This document shows positions 29,212-37,787 of a DNA stretch of 64,000 nt, in pieces. The stretch spans positions 62,001 to 126,000 of the forward strand of contig NZ_AFCF02000008.1 of NCBI RefSeq assembly GCF_000203975.2, given 5' to 3'. The notes below the pieces were generated by a model. That model saw only the letters and a program-made list of their open reading frames with translations. It was not told the DNA's origin and searched no databases. The position numbers and the translations under genes are program-made. The stretch comes from Leisingera sp. ANG1 (GTDB lineage: Bacteria > Pseudomonadota > Alphaproteobacteria > Rhodobacterales > Rhodobacteraceae). How positions within the stretch are numbered: the first letter of the stretch is position 1; each line of letters begins with the position of its first letter.

Positions 29212-29670
29212 ATGACACGAGCAACCCCCGTCCTGGCCGCAGCATTCTGCCTAGCAGGCCTGCCAGCTGCCGCCGAGGAGGTCGGGCAGATCGGTGTCGA
29301 CTGGGTCGGAAACGACATCATTATTGAAGCCATCGCCGACCCCAAGGTCAAAGGCGTGACCTGTCATATCGCCTATTTCGAGCGCGGGCTGATCGACCGG
29401 CTGTCCAAGGGCAACTGGTTCGAGGATCCCTCAAATGCTTCCATCGCCTGCCGCCAGACCGGTCCCATTACTGTGGGCGAAATCGACCGCGGCCGCGATG
29501 GCGAGGACGTGTTCCGCGCATCGCGCTCCATTATCCTGAAGTCACTGCGGGTAAAACGGATCTTCGACGAGGCCAACCAGACCCTGATCTATGCCGCCCA
29601 CGCGGCAGAGCTGACCGACGGGTCGGCCAAGGTCTCGATCTCGACAGTGCCGCTCTATCAGGCGGACTGA
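29212..29670 (+). CDS. creA: CreA family periplasmic protein
   Basis: 152 aa from the ATG at 29212, with AGAGGAG upstream; the long upstream extension of the frame has no coding character. MTRATPVLAAAFCLAGLPAAA is a signal peptide. The CreA signature is strong: DPKVKGVTCHIAYFERGLIDRL, then EDPSNASIACRQTGPI, then FRASRSIILKSLRVKRIFDEANQTLIYAAH. The E. coli homologue is a conserved periplasmic protein of unknown function. The last 13 bp overlap the 3' end of the convergent aminotransferase gene. Confidence 0.92.
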   Translation: MTRATPVLAAAFCLAGLPAAAEEVGQIGVDWVGNDIIIEAIADPKVKGVTCHIAYFERGLIDRLSKGNWFEDPSNASIACRQTGPITVGEIDRGRDGEDVFRASRSIILKSLRVKRIFDEANQTLIYAAHAAELTDGSAKVSISTVPLYQAD

Positions 29671-30851
29671 TAGACGGCAGAGATCTCGGCCCGGATGATG
29701 CGGGTGATCTGGGCGCAGTCTTCCAGGCTGAAGGTCAGCGGCACGCGCATGTCGATGATACCCGCCAGGATGCGGTCGCTTTGCGGCAGCCGCGGGGTGT
29801 CCGCATAGCGCCAGCTGTCATAGCGGGAGGTGAAGGCAATAGGCTCCGGCGTGCCGAACCACTTCAACTCCACCCCGCGGGCGGCGCAGCGGCGGACAGC
29901 CTCCTGCACCGCCTCCTCGGACCAGTCCAGAAGCAGGAACTGGATTGAGGAGCCGACATAGACCTCCCGCGCAGGGCGCTCCACCACCGTCAGGCCGGGC
30001 GTGCCGCGCAGGCCCTCCTCCACCGCACGGTAGCGGTCGTTCCAGCGTTCCACCTGCGTATCCAGATCACGCAGCTGCGGCCGCAGGATGGCAGCACGCA
30101 GATTGTCCATCCGGCCCGAAATGTTGGGGGTCTCGTATTTCACCCGCTCGAACACCTCAGGTCCCGGCGCAGCCAAGTGGCGGCCATAGAGCATGTAGGA
30201 GCCAGACATCATGATGGCGCGGGCGGCGATTTCTTCGTCATCGGTGATGAGCAGCCCGCCCTCGCCCGAGTTCACATGCTTGTAGGTCTGGCAGGAGTAG
30301 CAGCCCACCGCACCATGGCGGCCCGACAGCACCCCGTTCCAGGAAGCACCCATGGTATGGGCGCAGTCCTCGATCACGGTGATACCGGCGGCATCGCAGA
30401 TCTCCATCAGCCGATCCATGTCGCACAGGTGTCCGCGCATGTGCGACAGCATCAGCACCTTGGCCTGGCCCGCCTTAGCCGCCAGATCATCCAAATCAAT
30501 TGTCAGGTCTTCAGTAACTTCGACAAACACCGGCTCCGCCCCGACAGAGGCAATGGATCCCGGCACCGGCGCCAGGGTGAAGGCGTTGGTCAGCACCTTG
30601 TCGCCAGGCTTCACCCCGACAGCGCGCAGCGAGGTTGCCAGCGCATAGCCGCCAGAGGCTACAGCCAGGCAGTATTTCGCCCCCATCTGCGCTGCGAACT
30701 CCCGCTCCAGCAGCGCGGTTTCGCCCGCCTCGCCCTCTGCGACGTTATAGCGGTGCAGCCGCCCGCTGCGGAGCACCGCCAGCGCGGCCTCAATGGCGAC
30801 TTCGGGGATGGGTTCCTGCTGGGTGAATGACCCGGTAAACTTTTCGCTCAT
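29658..30851 (-). CDS. DegT/DnrJ/EryC1/StrS-family PLP aminotransferase
   Basis: 397 aa. A fold-type I aminotransferase of the sugar-aminotransferase family. The PLP Lys is probably K191 in YSCQTYKHVNSGEGG, and D162 in VIEDCAHTMGAS would contact the pyridine nitrogen. Members usually aminate keto-sugar nucleotides for surface glycans or antibiotics, but some act on other substrates. No sugar-nucleotide genes are adjacent (glmU/glmS are 2 kb away, in the other direction), so the substrate is unknown. The 3' end overlaps creA by 13 bp. Confidence 0.85.
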   Translation of the reverse strand: MSEKFTGSFTQQEPIPEVAIEAALAVLRSGRLHRYNVAEGEAGETALLEREFAAQMGAKYCLAVASGGYALATSLRAVGVKPGDKVLTNAFTLAPVPGSIASVGAEPVFVEVTEDLTIDLDDLAAKAGQAKVLMLSHMRGHLCDMDRLMEICDAAGITVIEDCAHTMGASWNGVLSGRHGAVGCYSCQTYKHVNSGEGGLLITDDEEIAARAIMMSGSYMLYGRHLAAPGPEVFERVKYETPNISGRMDNLRAAILRPQLRDLDTQVERWNDRYRAVEEGLRGTPGLTVVERPAREVYVGSSIQFLLLDWSEEAVQEAVRRCAARGVELKWFGTPEPIAFTSRYDSWRYADTPRLPQSDRILAGIIDMRVPLTFSLEDCAQITRIIRAEISAVYQSA

Positions 30852-30930
30852 GCGGCGTTTGTGAGCCGCGGGCGGCCAGCGGTCAAGGGGGAAGCCGGAC
30901 AGATGAATATCCCGAAACTAAGTTGCGGGA

Positions 30931-31593
30931 TCACGCAATCAGCCGGTCTGCGACCTCCAGAAGGTCCTCGAACCGGTCGAGCAGCGCCTCCGGCTTCAGC
31001 GCGGCCATATCATCGCCCGAGGGACCGAAGGTGACCAGCACCGACGGCACACCGGCATTGGCCGAGGTGGTGCGGTCGGTATCGCTGTCGCCGACCAGCA
31101 GGGTACGGGCCGGGTCGCCGCCTGCGCGGCGGGCAGCCTCAAACAGCGGCTCCGGATCGGGTTTGCGCACCGGCAAAGTGTCGGCGCCAACCAGCGAGGC
31201 AAAGGCATCCCTGACACCCAGGCTGCGCATCAGCTGGTCCGCCAGCCCTTCCGGCTTGTTGGTGCAGATGCCGACGCCGTAGCCTGCAGTTTTCAGAACC
31301 TCCACGGCCTCCATTGCCCCTGGATAGAGCACGGTGTGGTGGTCGATGGCGTCGCGGTAGGCCTCCAGCAGCACCGGATAGAACTCATCAACTGTGGCCT
31401 GATCGAACTTGCCTGTCCGCTTCAGGCCGGTTGCCAGCATGTTGCGGCCGCCGCGCAGGGCAACAGCAGCATCCTCCGGCCGGTCCAGAACATCGCCCAG
31501 CCCCATCTGCCGGAAACAGGCGTTGGCCGCCGCCAGCAGATCGCCCGAGGTATCCGCCAGCGTGCCGTCCAGATCGAAGATAACCGTTCGCAT
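30931..31593 (-). CDS. gph: Phosphoglycolate phosphatase (HAD family)
   Basis: 220 aa from the ATG at 31593, with AAAGGGCAGGAC just upstream; the longer frame lacks a site. HAD motif I is FDLDGTLADT (nucleophile D7, acid D9), motif II is CTNKPEG, and motifs III/IV are RKPDPEPLF and LVGDSDTD. This is the Gph/PGP pattern with an alpha-helical cap, dephosphorylating 2-phosphoglycolate made in DNA repair or photorespiration-type reactions. Divergent from glmU. Confidence 0.88.
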   Translation of the reverse strand: MRTVIFDLDGTLADTSGDLLAAANACFRQMGLGDVLDRPEDAAVALRGGRNMLATGLKRTGKFDQATVDEFYPVLLEAYRDAIDHHTVLYPGAMEAVEVLKTAGYGVGICTNKPEGLADQLMRSLGVRDAFASLVGADTLPVRKPDPEPLFEAARRAGGDPARTLLVGDSDTDRTTSANAGVPSVLVTFGPSGDDMAALKPEALLDRFEDLLEVADRLIA

Positions 31594-31724
31594 GTCCTGC
31601 CCTTTCGGCACTTTTCCGCCGCCGCATGTTGCAGGCCGCAATCTTGTTTGATGGCGCTATCCCTTGCGCCCCGCCTGTTAGCGGATAAAACGGGAGCGCT
31701 AAAAAGACAAAGAGAAAAGCGATT

Positions 31725-33080
31725 ATGAGCATTGCCCTTGTCATCCTGGCGGCCGGAAAAGGCACGCGGATGAACTCCGATCTTCCGAAAGTGCTGCACC
31801 CGATTGCCCAGGCGCCGATGCTGGAGCACGCGATGGCCGCGGGCCGCACACTGGCACCGGAGCGCACCATCATCGTGGCGGGCCACGGGGCGGATGAGGT
31901 GCGTGCGGCAGTTGCCGAAATCGACGAAGAGGCCGAAGTTGTCCTGCAGGAAGAACAGCTTGGCACCGCCCATGCGGTCGATCAGGCCCGCACTGCGCTG
32001 AACGGGTTCGCGGGCGATGTGGTTGTGCTTTATGGCGACACGCCCTTTGTCAGCGCCGAAACACTGGAGCGCATGGTGGAGGCCCGCCAGCGTGCCGACC
32101 TGGTGGTGCTGGGGTTCGAGGCCGCCGACCCGGGCCGCTATGGCCGCCTGGTGATGGACGGCGACTGCCTGGAGAAGATTGTCGAGTTCAAGGACGCCAC
32201 TGAGGCAGAGCGCGCGATTTCCTTCTGCAACTCCGGCCTGATGGCGGGCAAGGCCAGCGCGATGTTCGATCTGATTGCCAAGGTCGGCAATGAAAACGCA
32301 TCGGGCGAATACTACCTGACCGATCTGGTGGAACTGGCCCGGCGCGAGGGTCTGAACGTCACCGCCGTGTCCTGCGATGAGGCGGAAACGCTCGGCGTCA
32401 ACTCGCGCGCCGAGCTGGCGCAGGCGGATGCGCTGTTTCAGGCGCAGGCGCGGGAAGACCTGATGGAGCTGGGTGTCACCCTGATGGCGCCGGAAACCGT
32501 CTATCTGGCCTTTGACACTTTCATCGGCCGCGACACCGTGATCGAACCTAACGTGGTGTTCGGCCCCGGCGTCACCGTGGAAAGCGGCGCGCTTATCCGG
32601 GCGTTTTCGCATCTGGAGGGCTGCCACGTCAGCCGCGGCGCCAAGGTCGGGCCGTATGCACGCCTGCGCCCCGGTGCGGAGCTGGCGGAAAACACCCACA
32701 TCGGAAACTTCGTCGAGATCAAGAACGCCGAGATTGCCGAGGGCGCCAAGGTCAATCACCTCAGCTACATCGGCGATGCCTCTGTCGGCGAGGCCACGAA
32801 TATTGGCGCAGGCACGATTACCTGCAACTATGACGGGGTGATGAAGCACCGCACCGAGATCGGCGCCCGCGCCTTCATCGGGTCGAACACCATGCTGGTG
32901 GCTCCGGTCCGGGTCGGCAACGAGGCGATGACCGCAACCGGCGCAGTGGTGACCAAGAATGTGGAAGACGGCGACCTGGCCATTGCCCGCGCCGAACAGA
33001 GCAACAAACCGGGCCGTGCGCGCAAGCTGATGGATATGCTGCGCGCCAAGAAGGCCCGCCTGCAGAAGGGAGCCAAGTGA
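31725..33080 (+). CDS. glmU: Bifunctional GlmU: GlcN-1-P acetyltransferase / GlcNAc-1-P uridyltransferase
   Basis: Makes UDP-GlcNAc for peptidoglycan and lipid A. 451 aa. The N-terminal pyrophosphorylase domain has LAAGKGTRM (8-16), and the C-terminal left-handed beta-helix shows repeated hexapeptides ending NIGAGTITCNYDGVMKHRTEIG and FIGSNTMLVAPV. The C-terminus is basic (RARKLMDMLRAKKARLQKGAK). Its stop overlaps the glmS start (TGATG), giving an operon with consecutive pathway enzymes. Confidence 0.97.
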   Translation: MSIALVILAAGKGTRMNSDLPKVLHPIAQAPMLEHAMAAGRTLAPERTIIVAGHGADEVRAAVAEIDEEAEVVLQEEQLGTAHAVDQARTALNGFAGDVVVLYGDTPFVSAETLERMVEARQRADLVVLGFEAADPGRYGRLVMDGDCLEKIVEFKDATEAERAISFCNSGLMAGKASAMFDLIAKVGNENASGEYYLTDLVELARREGLNVTAVSCDEAETLGVNSRAELAQADALFQAQAREDLMELGVTLMAPETVYLAFDTFIGRDTVIEPNVVFGPGVTVESGALIRAFSHLEGCHVSRGAKVGPYARLRPGAELAENTHIGNFVEIKNAEIAEGAKVNHLSYIGDASVGEATNIGAGTITCNYDGVMKHRTEIGARAFIGSNTMLVAPVRVGNEAMTATGAVVTKNVEDGDLAIARAEQSNKPGRARKLMDMLRAKKARLQKGAK

Positions 33081-34903
33081 TGTGCGGAATTGTCGGCGTA
33101 CTGGGCAATCACGAGGCCGCCCCGATCCTGGTCGAGGCGCTGAAACGGCTGGAGTACCGCGGTTATGACAGCGCTGGGATCGCCACGGTGAACAACGGCG
33201 CCCTGCGCCGCCGCCGTGCAGTGGGCAAACTGGTGAACCTTTCCGACCTTCTGGTGCACGAACCGCTGGCCGGCAAGGCTGGCATTGGCCACACCCGCTG
33301 GGCCACCCATGGCGCGCCGTCTGTCAGCAACGCCCACCCCCACCGCGCCGGTTCCGTCGCAGTGGTGCACAACGGCATTATCGAGAACTACAAGGAACTC
33401 CGCGCAGAGCTTCTGAACTGCGGCATGGAGTTCCGCACCGAGACCGATACCGAAACCGTCGCCCTGATGACGGAGCGCTACTTGAAAGAGGGGTACACCC
33501 CCGTCGATGCCGCCTTCAAAACGCTGGACCAGTTGGAGGGCGCCTTTGCCCTGGCCTTCCTGTTTGATGGCGAAGAGGACCTGATCGTCGCCGCCCGCAA
33601 GGGCTCGCCGCTGGCAATCGGCCATGGCGACGGCGAGATGTTCGTGGGCTCCGACGCCATCGCATTGGCGCCGCTGACCGACCGGATCACCTATCTGGAA
33701 GAAGGCGACCGGGCTGTTGTCACCCGCGCAGGCGCCGAAATCCGCAATGCCCATGGCGAGTTGGTGAACCGCGAAACCAAGACCATCCAGATCGACTCCT
33801 CGCAGGTCGACAAGGGCGGACACAAGCATTTCATGGCCAAGGAAATCGCCGAGCAGCCGCATGTGATTGCTGAGGCGATCCGTCATTACCTGCCGGTCGA
33901 GGAAAACGCCGTGCGCCTGCCCGGCGAAGGCGTGGATTTTTCGCAAGTCGAGCGGCTGACCATGGTTGCCTGCGGCACCGCATTCTATGCCTGCCTCACC
34001 GCCAAATACTGGTTCGAGCAAATCGCCCGCCTGCCGGTCGAGGTCGATATCGCCTCTGAGTTCCGCTACCGCGAACCGCCGATCCCCGGCAAAACGCTGG
34101 CGCTGTTCGTGTCGCAATCGGGTGAGACTGCCGACACTCTGGCCGCGCTGCGCTACTGCCAGGAGAAGGCGGACAAGATCCTGTCGGTGGTGAACGTCCC
34201 CGAAAGCTCCATCGCGCGTGAAAGCGATCTGGCGCTGCCGATCTTTGCCGGGCCGGAAATCGGCGTCGCCTCCACCAAGGCGTTCACCTGCCAGCTGACG
34301 GTGCTGCTGGCGCTGGCGCTCAAGGCCGCTTGCGACCGCGGGCATCTGACTGCCGATGAAATGGCGGAGTACGCCACCGCAATCCGCGGGTTGCCCAATG
34401 TGCTGTCCTCAGCGCTGGAGCAGAACGAGGCGATCCGCCTAGCGGCGCAGAAGGTCAGCGAAGCCCGTGACGTCTTGTTCCTGGGCCGCGGCCTGATGTT
34501 CCCGCTGGCGCTGGAAGGCGCCTTGAAGCTGAAGGAAATCAGCTACATCCACGCCGAAGCTTATGCCTCCGGCGAGCTGAAGCACGGCCCCATCGCGCTT
34601 ATCGACAAGAACATGCCGGTGGTGGTGCTGACGCCCAAGGACTCGCTGTTCGACAAGTCCGTGTCCAACATGCAGGAAGTACTGGCCCGCAAGGGCAAGG
34701 TGCTGATGATCTCCGATCAGGGCGGCATTGACGAAGCCGGCGACGACGTCTGGTGCGCGATCCGGATGCCAAAGGTCAAAGAGGCGCTGTCACCGATCTT
34801 ATATGCCATTCCGGCGCAGCTCCTAGCCTATCACACGGCGGTTGCCAAAGGCACCGATGTGGACCAGCCGCGCAACCTGGCGAAATCGGTGACGGTGGAG
34901 TGA
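33080..34903 (+). CDS. glmS: Glutamine--fructose-6-phosphate aminotransferase (isomerizing)
   Basis: Converts fructose-6-P and Gln to glucosamine-6-P, the first step of the hexosamine pathway. 607 aa from ATG 33080, so that the mature chain begins with the catalytic Cys2 (MCGIVGVLG). Ntn amidotransferase domain 1-240, then two SIS isomerase domains (FVSQSGETADTLAALR and LGRGLMFPLALEGALKLKEISY). It ends in NLAKSVTVE, the usual C-terminus. AAGGGAG lies seven bases before the start. No glmS ribozyme is expected or seen. Confidence 0.97.
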   Translation: MCGIVGVLGNHEAAPILVEALKRLEYRGYDSAGIATVNNGALRRRRAVGKLVNLSDLLVHEPLAGKAGIGHTRWATHGAPSVSNAHPHRAGSVAVVHNGIIENYKELRAELLNCGMEFRTETDTETVALMTERYLKEGYTPVDAAFKTLDQLEGAFALAFLFDGEEDLIVAARKGSPLAIGHGDGEMFVGSDAIALAPLTDRITYLEEGDRAVVTRAGAEIRNAHGELVNRETKTIQIDSSQVDKGGHKHFMAKEIAEQPHVIAEAIRHYLPVEENAVRLPGEGVDFSQVERLTMVACGTAFYACLTAKYWFEQIARLPVEVDIASEFRYREPPIPGKTLALFVSQSGETADTLAALRYCQEKADKILSVVNVPESSIARESDLALPIFAGPEIGVASTKAFTCQLTVLLALALKAACDRGHLTADEMAEYATAIRGLPNVLSSALEQNEAIRLAAQKVSEARDVLFLGRGLMFPLALEGALKLKEISYIHAEAYASGELKHGPIALIDKNMPVVVLTPKDSLFDKSVSNMQEVLARKGKVLMISDQGGIDEAGDDVWCAIRMPKVKEALSPILYAIPAQLLAYHTAVAKGTDVDQPRNLAKSVTVE

Positions 34904-34906
34904 GCC

Positions 34907-35449
34907 ATGGCCAAGCAGTTTCCGCAGATCGACGACGCCCACCGCAAGTTCATTGAAGAGCAGCACATGTTCTTCACCGGTTCGGCCGGACCGGAGGGGC
35001 GCGTGAACATCTCCCCCAAGGGAATGGACTCGCTACGGGTACTGGGGCCGGACCGGATTGTCTGGATGAACCTGACCGGCAGCGGCAATGAAACCGCGGG
35101 CCACCTCATGGAGGTGAACCGGATGACCCTGATGTGGTGCTCCTTCACCACCCGCCCGATGATCCTGCGCACCTATGGCACCGCCAAGGTTCTGCATGCC
35201 GGGGACAACGGCTGGGAAGACCTCGCCGCCCTGTTTCCTGCCCACCGCAGCGCCCGGCAGATCTTTGATGTTTCGGTCGATCTGGTGCAGACTTCCTGCG
35301 GCTATGCGGTGCCTTTCATGGAATACCAGTCCGACCGCGACACCATGCAGAAATGGGTGGACGGGAAGTCGGACGCGGAAATCCGCGCCTATTGGGCGGA
35401 GAAGAACCAGTCTACCATCGACGGCAAGCCGACCGGCGTGCCGGTGTAA
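34907..35449 (+). CDS. Pyridoxamine 5'-phosphate oxidase-fold flavoprotein, uncharacterised
   Basis: 180 aa with the split-barrel FMN-binding pattern of the PPOX superfamily (HMFFTGSAGPEGRVNISPKGMDSLRVL, then TGSGNETAGHLMEVNRMTLMWCSF). This subgroup is often annotated as pyridoxamine oxidase-related; I see no support for true PdxH activity. It starts 3 bp after glmS with GGAG at good spacing, so it is co-transcribed. Confidence 0.85.
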   Translation: MAKQFPQIDDAHRKFIEEQHMFFTGSAGPEGRVNISPKGMDSLRVLGPDRIVWMNLTGSGNETAGHLMEVNRMTLMWCSFTTRPMILRTYGTAKVLHAGDNGWEDLAALFPAHRSARQIFDVSVDLVQTSCGYAVPFMEYQSDRDTMQKWVDGKSDAEIRAYWAEKNQSTIDGKPTGVPV

Positions 35450-35466
35450 AGCGGCGAACCGGGAAA

Positions 35467-36147
35467 ATGCTGGAAACCTATCTTGATGCGCTCAAAGCCC
35501 AGGCCGAACCCGGCCGGGCAGAGCAAATGGCGGCCTATCACAAGCAGGCGCGCGAAGTTCTGGGGGTGCCGAACCCGGCCACCAACAACCTGACCAAATC
35601 CTGGCGTCAGTCCCTAAGCGTGGCGGAGCGCGTCGATCTGGCCCGCGCCCTGTGGCACACCGACATCTTCGAGGCCCGCATCGCCGCGGGCAAGCTGCTC
35701 ACACAAGCGCGGATCAAGGAGGATCAGGCGGTCTGGGAGCTGCTGCAGTCCTGGGTGCCGCAGTTTGACAGCTGGGCGATTGCCGACCATGCCTGCTCTG
35801 CCATTTCTAAACGGCTGCTGGCGGATCCGGCGCGTCTGGACGCGGTAGAAAGCTGGTGCCAATCGGACCACATGTGGACCCGCCGCGCGGCGCTGGTCGC
35901 AACCCTGCCCTGGGCCAAGATGAACAATCTGAAGCCCGCTGATCAACAAGCCCGCGAACGCATCCTGGGCTGGGCCGCAGCTTATGTGCCCGACCGCGAC
36001 TGGTTCATGCAGAAAGCAGTGGCTTGGTGGCTGCGCGACCTCAGTAAGCACGACGCAGACCGCACCCGCGCGTTCCTGGCGGAACATGGGCAAGACATGA
36101 AGGGGTTTGCCCGCAAGGAAGCGGCGAAATACCTGAAAGATATCTAG
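35467..36147 (+). CDS. AlkD-like DNA alkylation repair protein
   Basis: 226 aa from the ATG at 35467; the frame is open further upstream but that part shadows the previous gene. All-helical HEAT-repeat protein with AREVLGVPNPATNNLTKSWRQ and WVPQFDSWAIADHACSAISKRLL, followed by WTRRAALVATLPWAK, which fit the AlkD/DNA alkylation repair glycosylase family. It would excise alkylated purines. It lies 17 bp after the PPOX gene; the ribosome-binding site is weak (GGGAAA). Confidence 0.85.
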   Translation: MLETYLDALKAQAEPGRAEQMAAYHKQAREVLGVPNPATNNLTKSWRQSLSVAERVDLARALWHTDIFEARIAAGKLLTQARIKEDQAVWELLQSWVPQFDSWAIADHACSAISKRLLADPARLDAVESWCQSDHMWTRRAALVATLPWAKMNNLKPADQQARERILGWAAAYVPDRDWFMQKAVAWWLRDLSKHDADRTRAFLAEHGQDMKGFARKEAAKYLKDI

Positions 36148-36163
36148 GCCAGCAAAAGGTCCC

Positions 36164-36216
36164 GCCCGGCACCCGCCGGGCAGCGCCCGCCCCGCCGAAG
36201 CAAGCGGGCGCTTTCC
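36164..36216 (+). terminator. Tandem hairpins ending the glmU-glmS operon
   Basis: GCCCGGC (36164-36170)/GCCGGGC (36175-36181) is immediately followed by AGCGCCCGC (36182-36190)/GCGGGCGCT (36204-36212) and TTCCC. The U-tract is poor, so it may act as a weak or Rho-assisted terminator between convergent genes. Confidence 0.55.
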
Positions 36217-36231
36217 CTATTGATTAGAGGC

Positions 36232-36684
36232 TCAACCTGCGGGGGGCAGCACCTGCACCTCAGCCAGTTCTGTCAGCGGCAGGCCCAGCGCCCGCATTGC
36301 GCCAATCGACAGGCGGCTGCCGCCGGAAGCCTCGCCCGGGATCGGTTTCAGCGTCAACACCACTTGGGTATTTCGGTTGGAACGGATCAGCGCCTGCTGC
36401 TCTGCTGCCACCAGCGGCGTTTCCATCCACAACCCCGGCAGCGACGGATCGCCCAGCGAGGCCACTGTGGTGGCGGAACCGAGGAACGAAGGCGCGGAAG
36501 GCGACGTTGGCGCCAGCGGCTCCGCCGGAGCAACATCAACGCCAGGTGAGGGCTGCAGCACCGGGTCCTGCGGCTCAGCCGCCGCTGGTCCGCCGGAACC
36601 GTTCAGAATGGAGGAATTCAGCTGGATCCCGTTACAGGCCGCCAGCAGGGAAATCGAAGCAAGGGAAATGACTGTCATACGCAT
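36232..36684 (-). CDS. Predicted lipoprotein, uncharacterised Rhodobacterales family
   Basis: 150 aa. MRMTVISLASISLLAACNG carries the lipobox LAAC (Cys17). A Pro/Ala/Ser-rich linker spans about 35-65, and a compact C-terminal domain follows (TTVASLGDPSLPGLWMETPLV... RLSIGAMRALGLPLTELAEV). Similar proteins in relatives have been labelled D-galactarate dehydratase, which the lipobox and size make very unlikely. Monocistronic on the minus strand between two plus-strand operons. Confidence 0.78.
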   Translation of the reverse strand: MRMTVISLASISLLAACNGIQLNSSILNGSGGPAAAEPQDPVLQPSPGVDVAPAEPLAPTSPSAPSFLGSATTVASLGDPSLPGLWMETPLVAAEQQALIRSNRNTQVVLTLKPIPGEASGGSRLSIGAMRALGLPLTELAEVQVLPPAG

Positions 36685-36775
36685 GAGGCGACCCTAGCCA
36701 GCTGCGAAACTCTTTGCCAGTCACAAATGCCGTCTCCCCCTTGCCGCGGGCGGTGCCCCGCTTTACCTAGGAGGC

Positions 36776-37786
36776 ATGACGGCTCCGCTTATTGATCCCT
36801 TCGCCCGCGCAATCACTTACCTGCGCGTCTCGGTCACCGACCGCTGCGATTTCCGCTGCGTTTACTGCATGTCGGAAAACATGACCTTTTTGCCCAAGAA
36901 GGATCTGCTGACGCTGGAGGAACTGGACCGCCTCTGCTCCACCTTCATCCGGCTGGGCGTCGAGAAGCTGCGGATCACCGGCGGCGAGCCATTGGTGCGG
37001 CGCGGCATCATGACCTTCTTCCAGTCGATGAGCCGCCATCTGGACACCGGCGCCCTCAAGGAGCTGACGCTGACCACCAACGGCTCGCAGCTGGTGAAGT
37101 ACGCAGATGATCTCTATGCCGCAGGGGTGCGCCGGGTGAATATCTCGCTCGACACGCTGGACGAACAGAAGTTTGCCGATGTCACCCGCTGGGGCCGCCT
37201 GCCCCAAGTGATGAAGGGCATCGATGCGGCGCAGAAAGCAGGCCTCAAGGTCAAGATCAACGCGGTGGCGCTTAAGGGCTTCAACGAAGAGGAACTGCCC
37301 CGCATCACCGAATGGTGCGCCGGACGCGGCCTCGACCTCACCTGGATCGAGGTGATGCCGATGGGCGAGGATATCGGCGCCATGGAGCGCATCGGACAGT
37401 ACTGGTCGCTGAAGGATGTGCGCAAGGAATACGAAAGCCACTACACCGTCACCGATCTGGCCGAACGCACCGGCGGCCCGGCCCGTTATGTGCGGCTGGA
37501 GGAAACCGGCCAGAAGATCGGTTTCATCACCCCGCTGTCCCATAATTTCTGCGAAAGCTGCAACCGGGTGCGGGTGACCTGCACCGGCGAGATCTACACC
37601 TGCCTCGGCCAGGAGGGCAAATCCGACCTGCGGGCGCCCCTGCGCGCCAATGAGGAAGGCGCCGGCGTGCTGGAGGCTGCGATCCGCGCCGCCATCGGCG
37701 ACAAGCCCCGCGGCCATGATTTTGATTATTCGCGGCAAGAGGCCGGCGGCCAGATGTCCCGCCACATGAGCCATACCGGCGGCTGA
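36776..37786 (+). CDS. moaA: GTP 3',8-cyclase (molybdenum cofactor biosynthesis protein A)
   Basis: Radical SAM enzyme for the first step of molybdopterin synthesis. 336 aa. The SAM cluster ligands are C24, C28, C31 (CDFRCVYC); the second cluster motif [13 protein letters not shown] is C-terminal, and the chain ends in the essential Gly-Gly. A TAGGAGG site precedes the ATG. Mo cofactor would be needed by the isoquinoline-oxidoreductase-like enzyme at 60 kb. It abuts waaA (1 bp gap). Confidence 0.96.
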   Translation: MTAPLIDPFARAITYLRVSVTDRCDFRCVYCMSENMTFLPKKDLLTLEELDRLCSTFIRLGVEKLRITGGEPLVRRGIMTFFQSMSRHLDTGALKELTLTTNGSQLVKYADDLYAAGVRRVNISLDTLDEQKFADVTRWGRLPQVMKGIDAAQKAGLKVKINAVALKGFNEEELPRITEWCAGRGLDLTWIEVMPMGEDIGAMERIGQYWSLKDVRKEYESHYTVTDLAERTGGPARYVRLEETGQKIGFITPLSHNFCESCNRVRVTCTGEIYTCLGQEGKSDLRAPLRANEEGAGVLEAAIRAAIGDKPRGHDFDYSRQEAGGQMSRHMSHTGG

Positions 37787-37787
37787 C

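Noticed and set aside
36232..36684. D-galactarate dehydratase, a name I recall for this family
   Set aside because: 150 aa with a lipobox and no enzyme motifs; the label does not fit.
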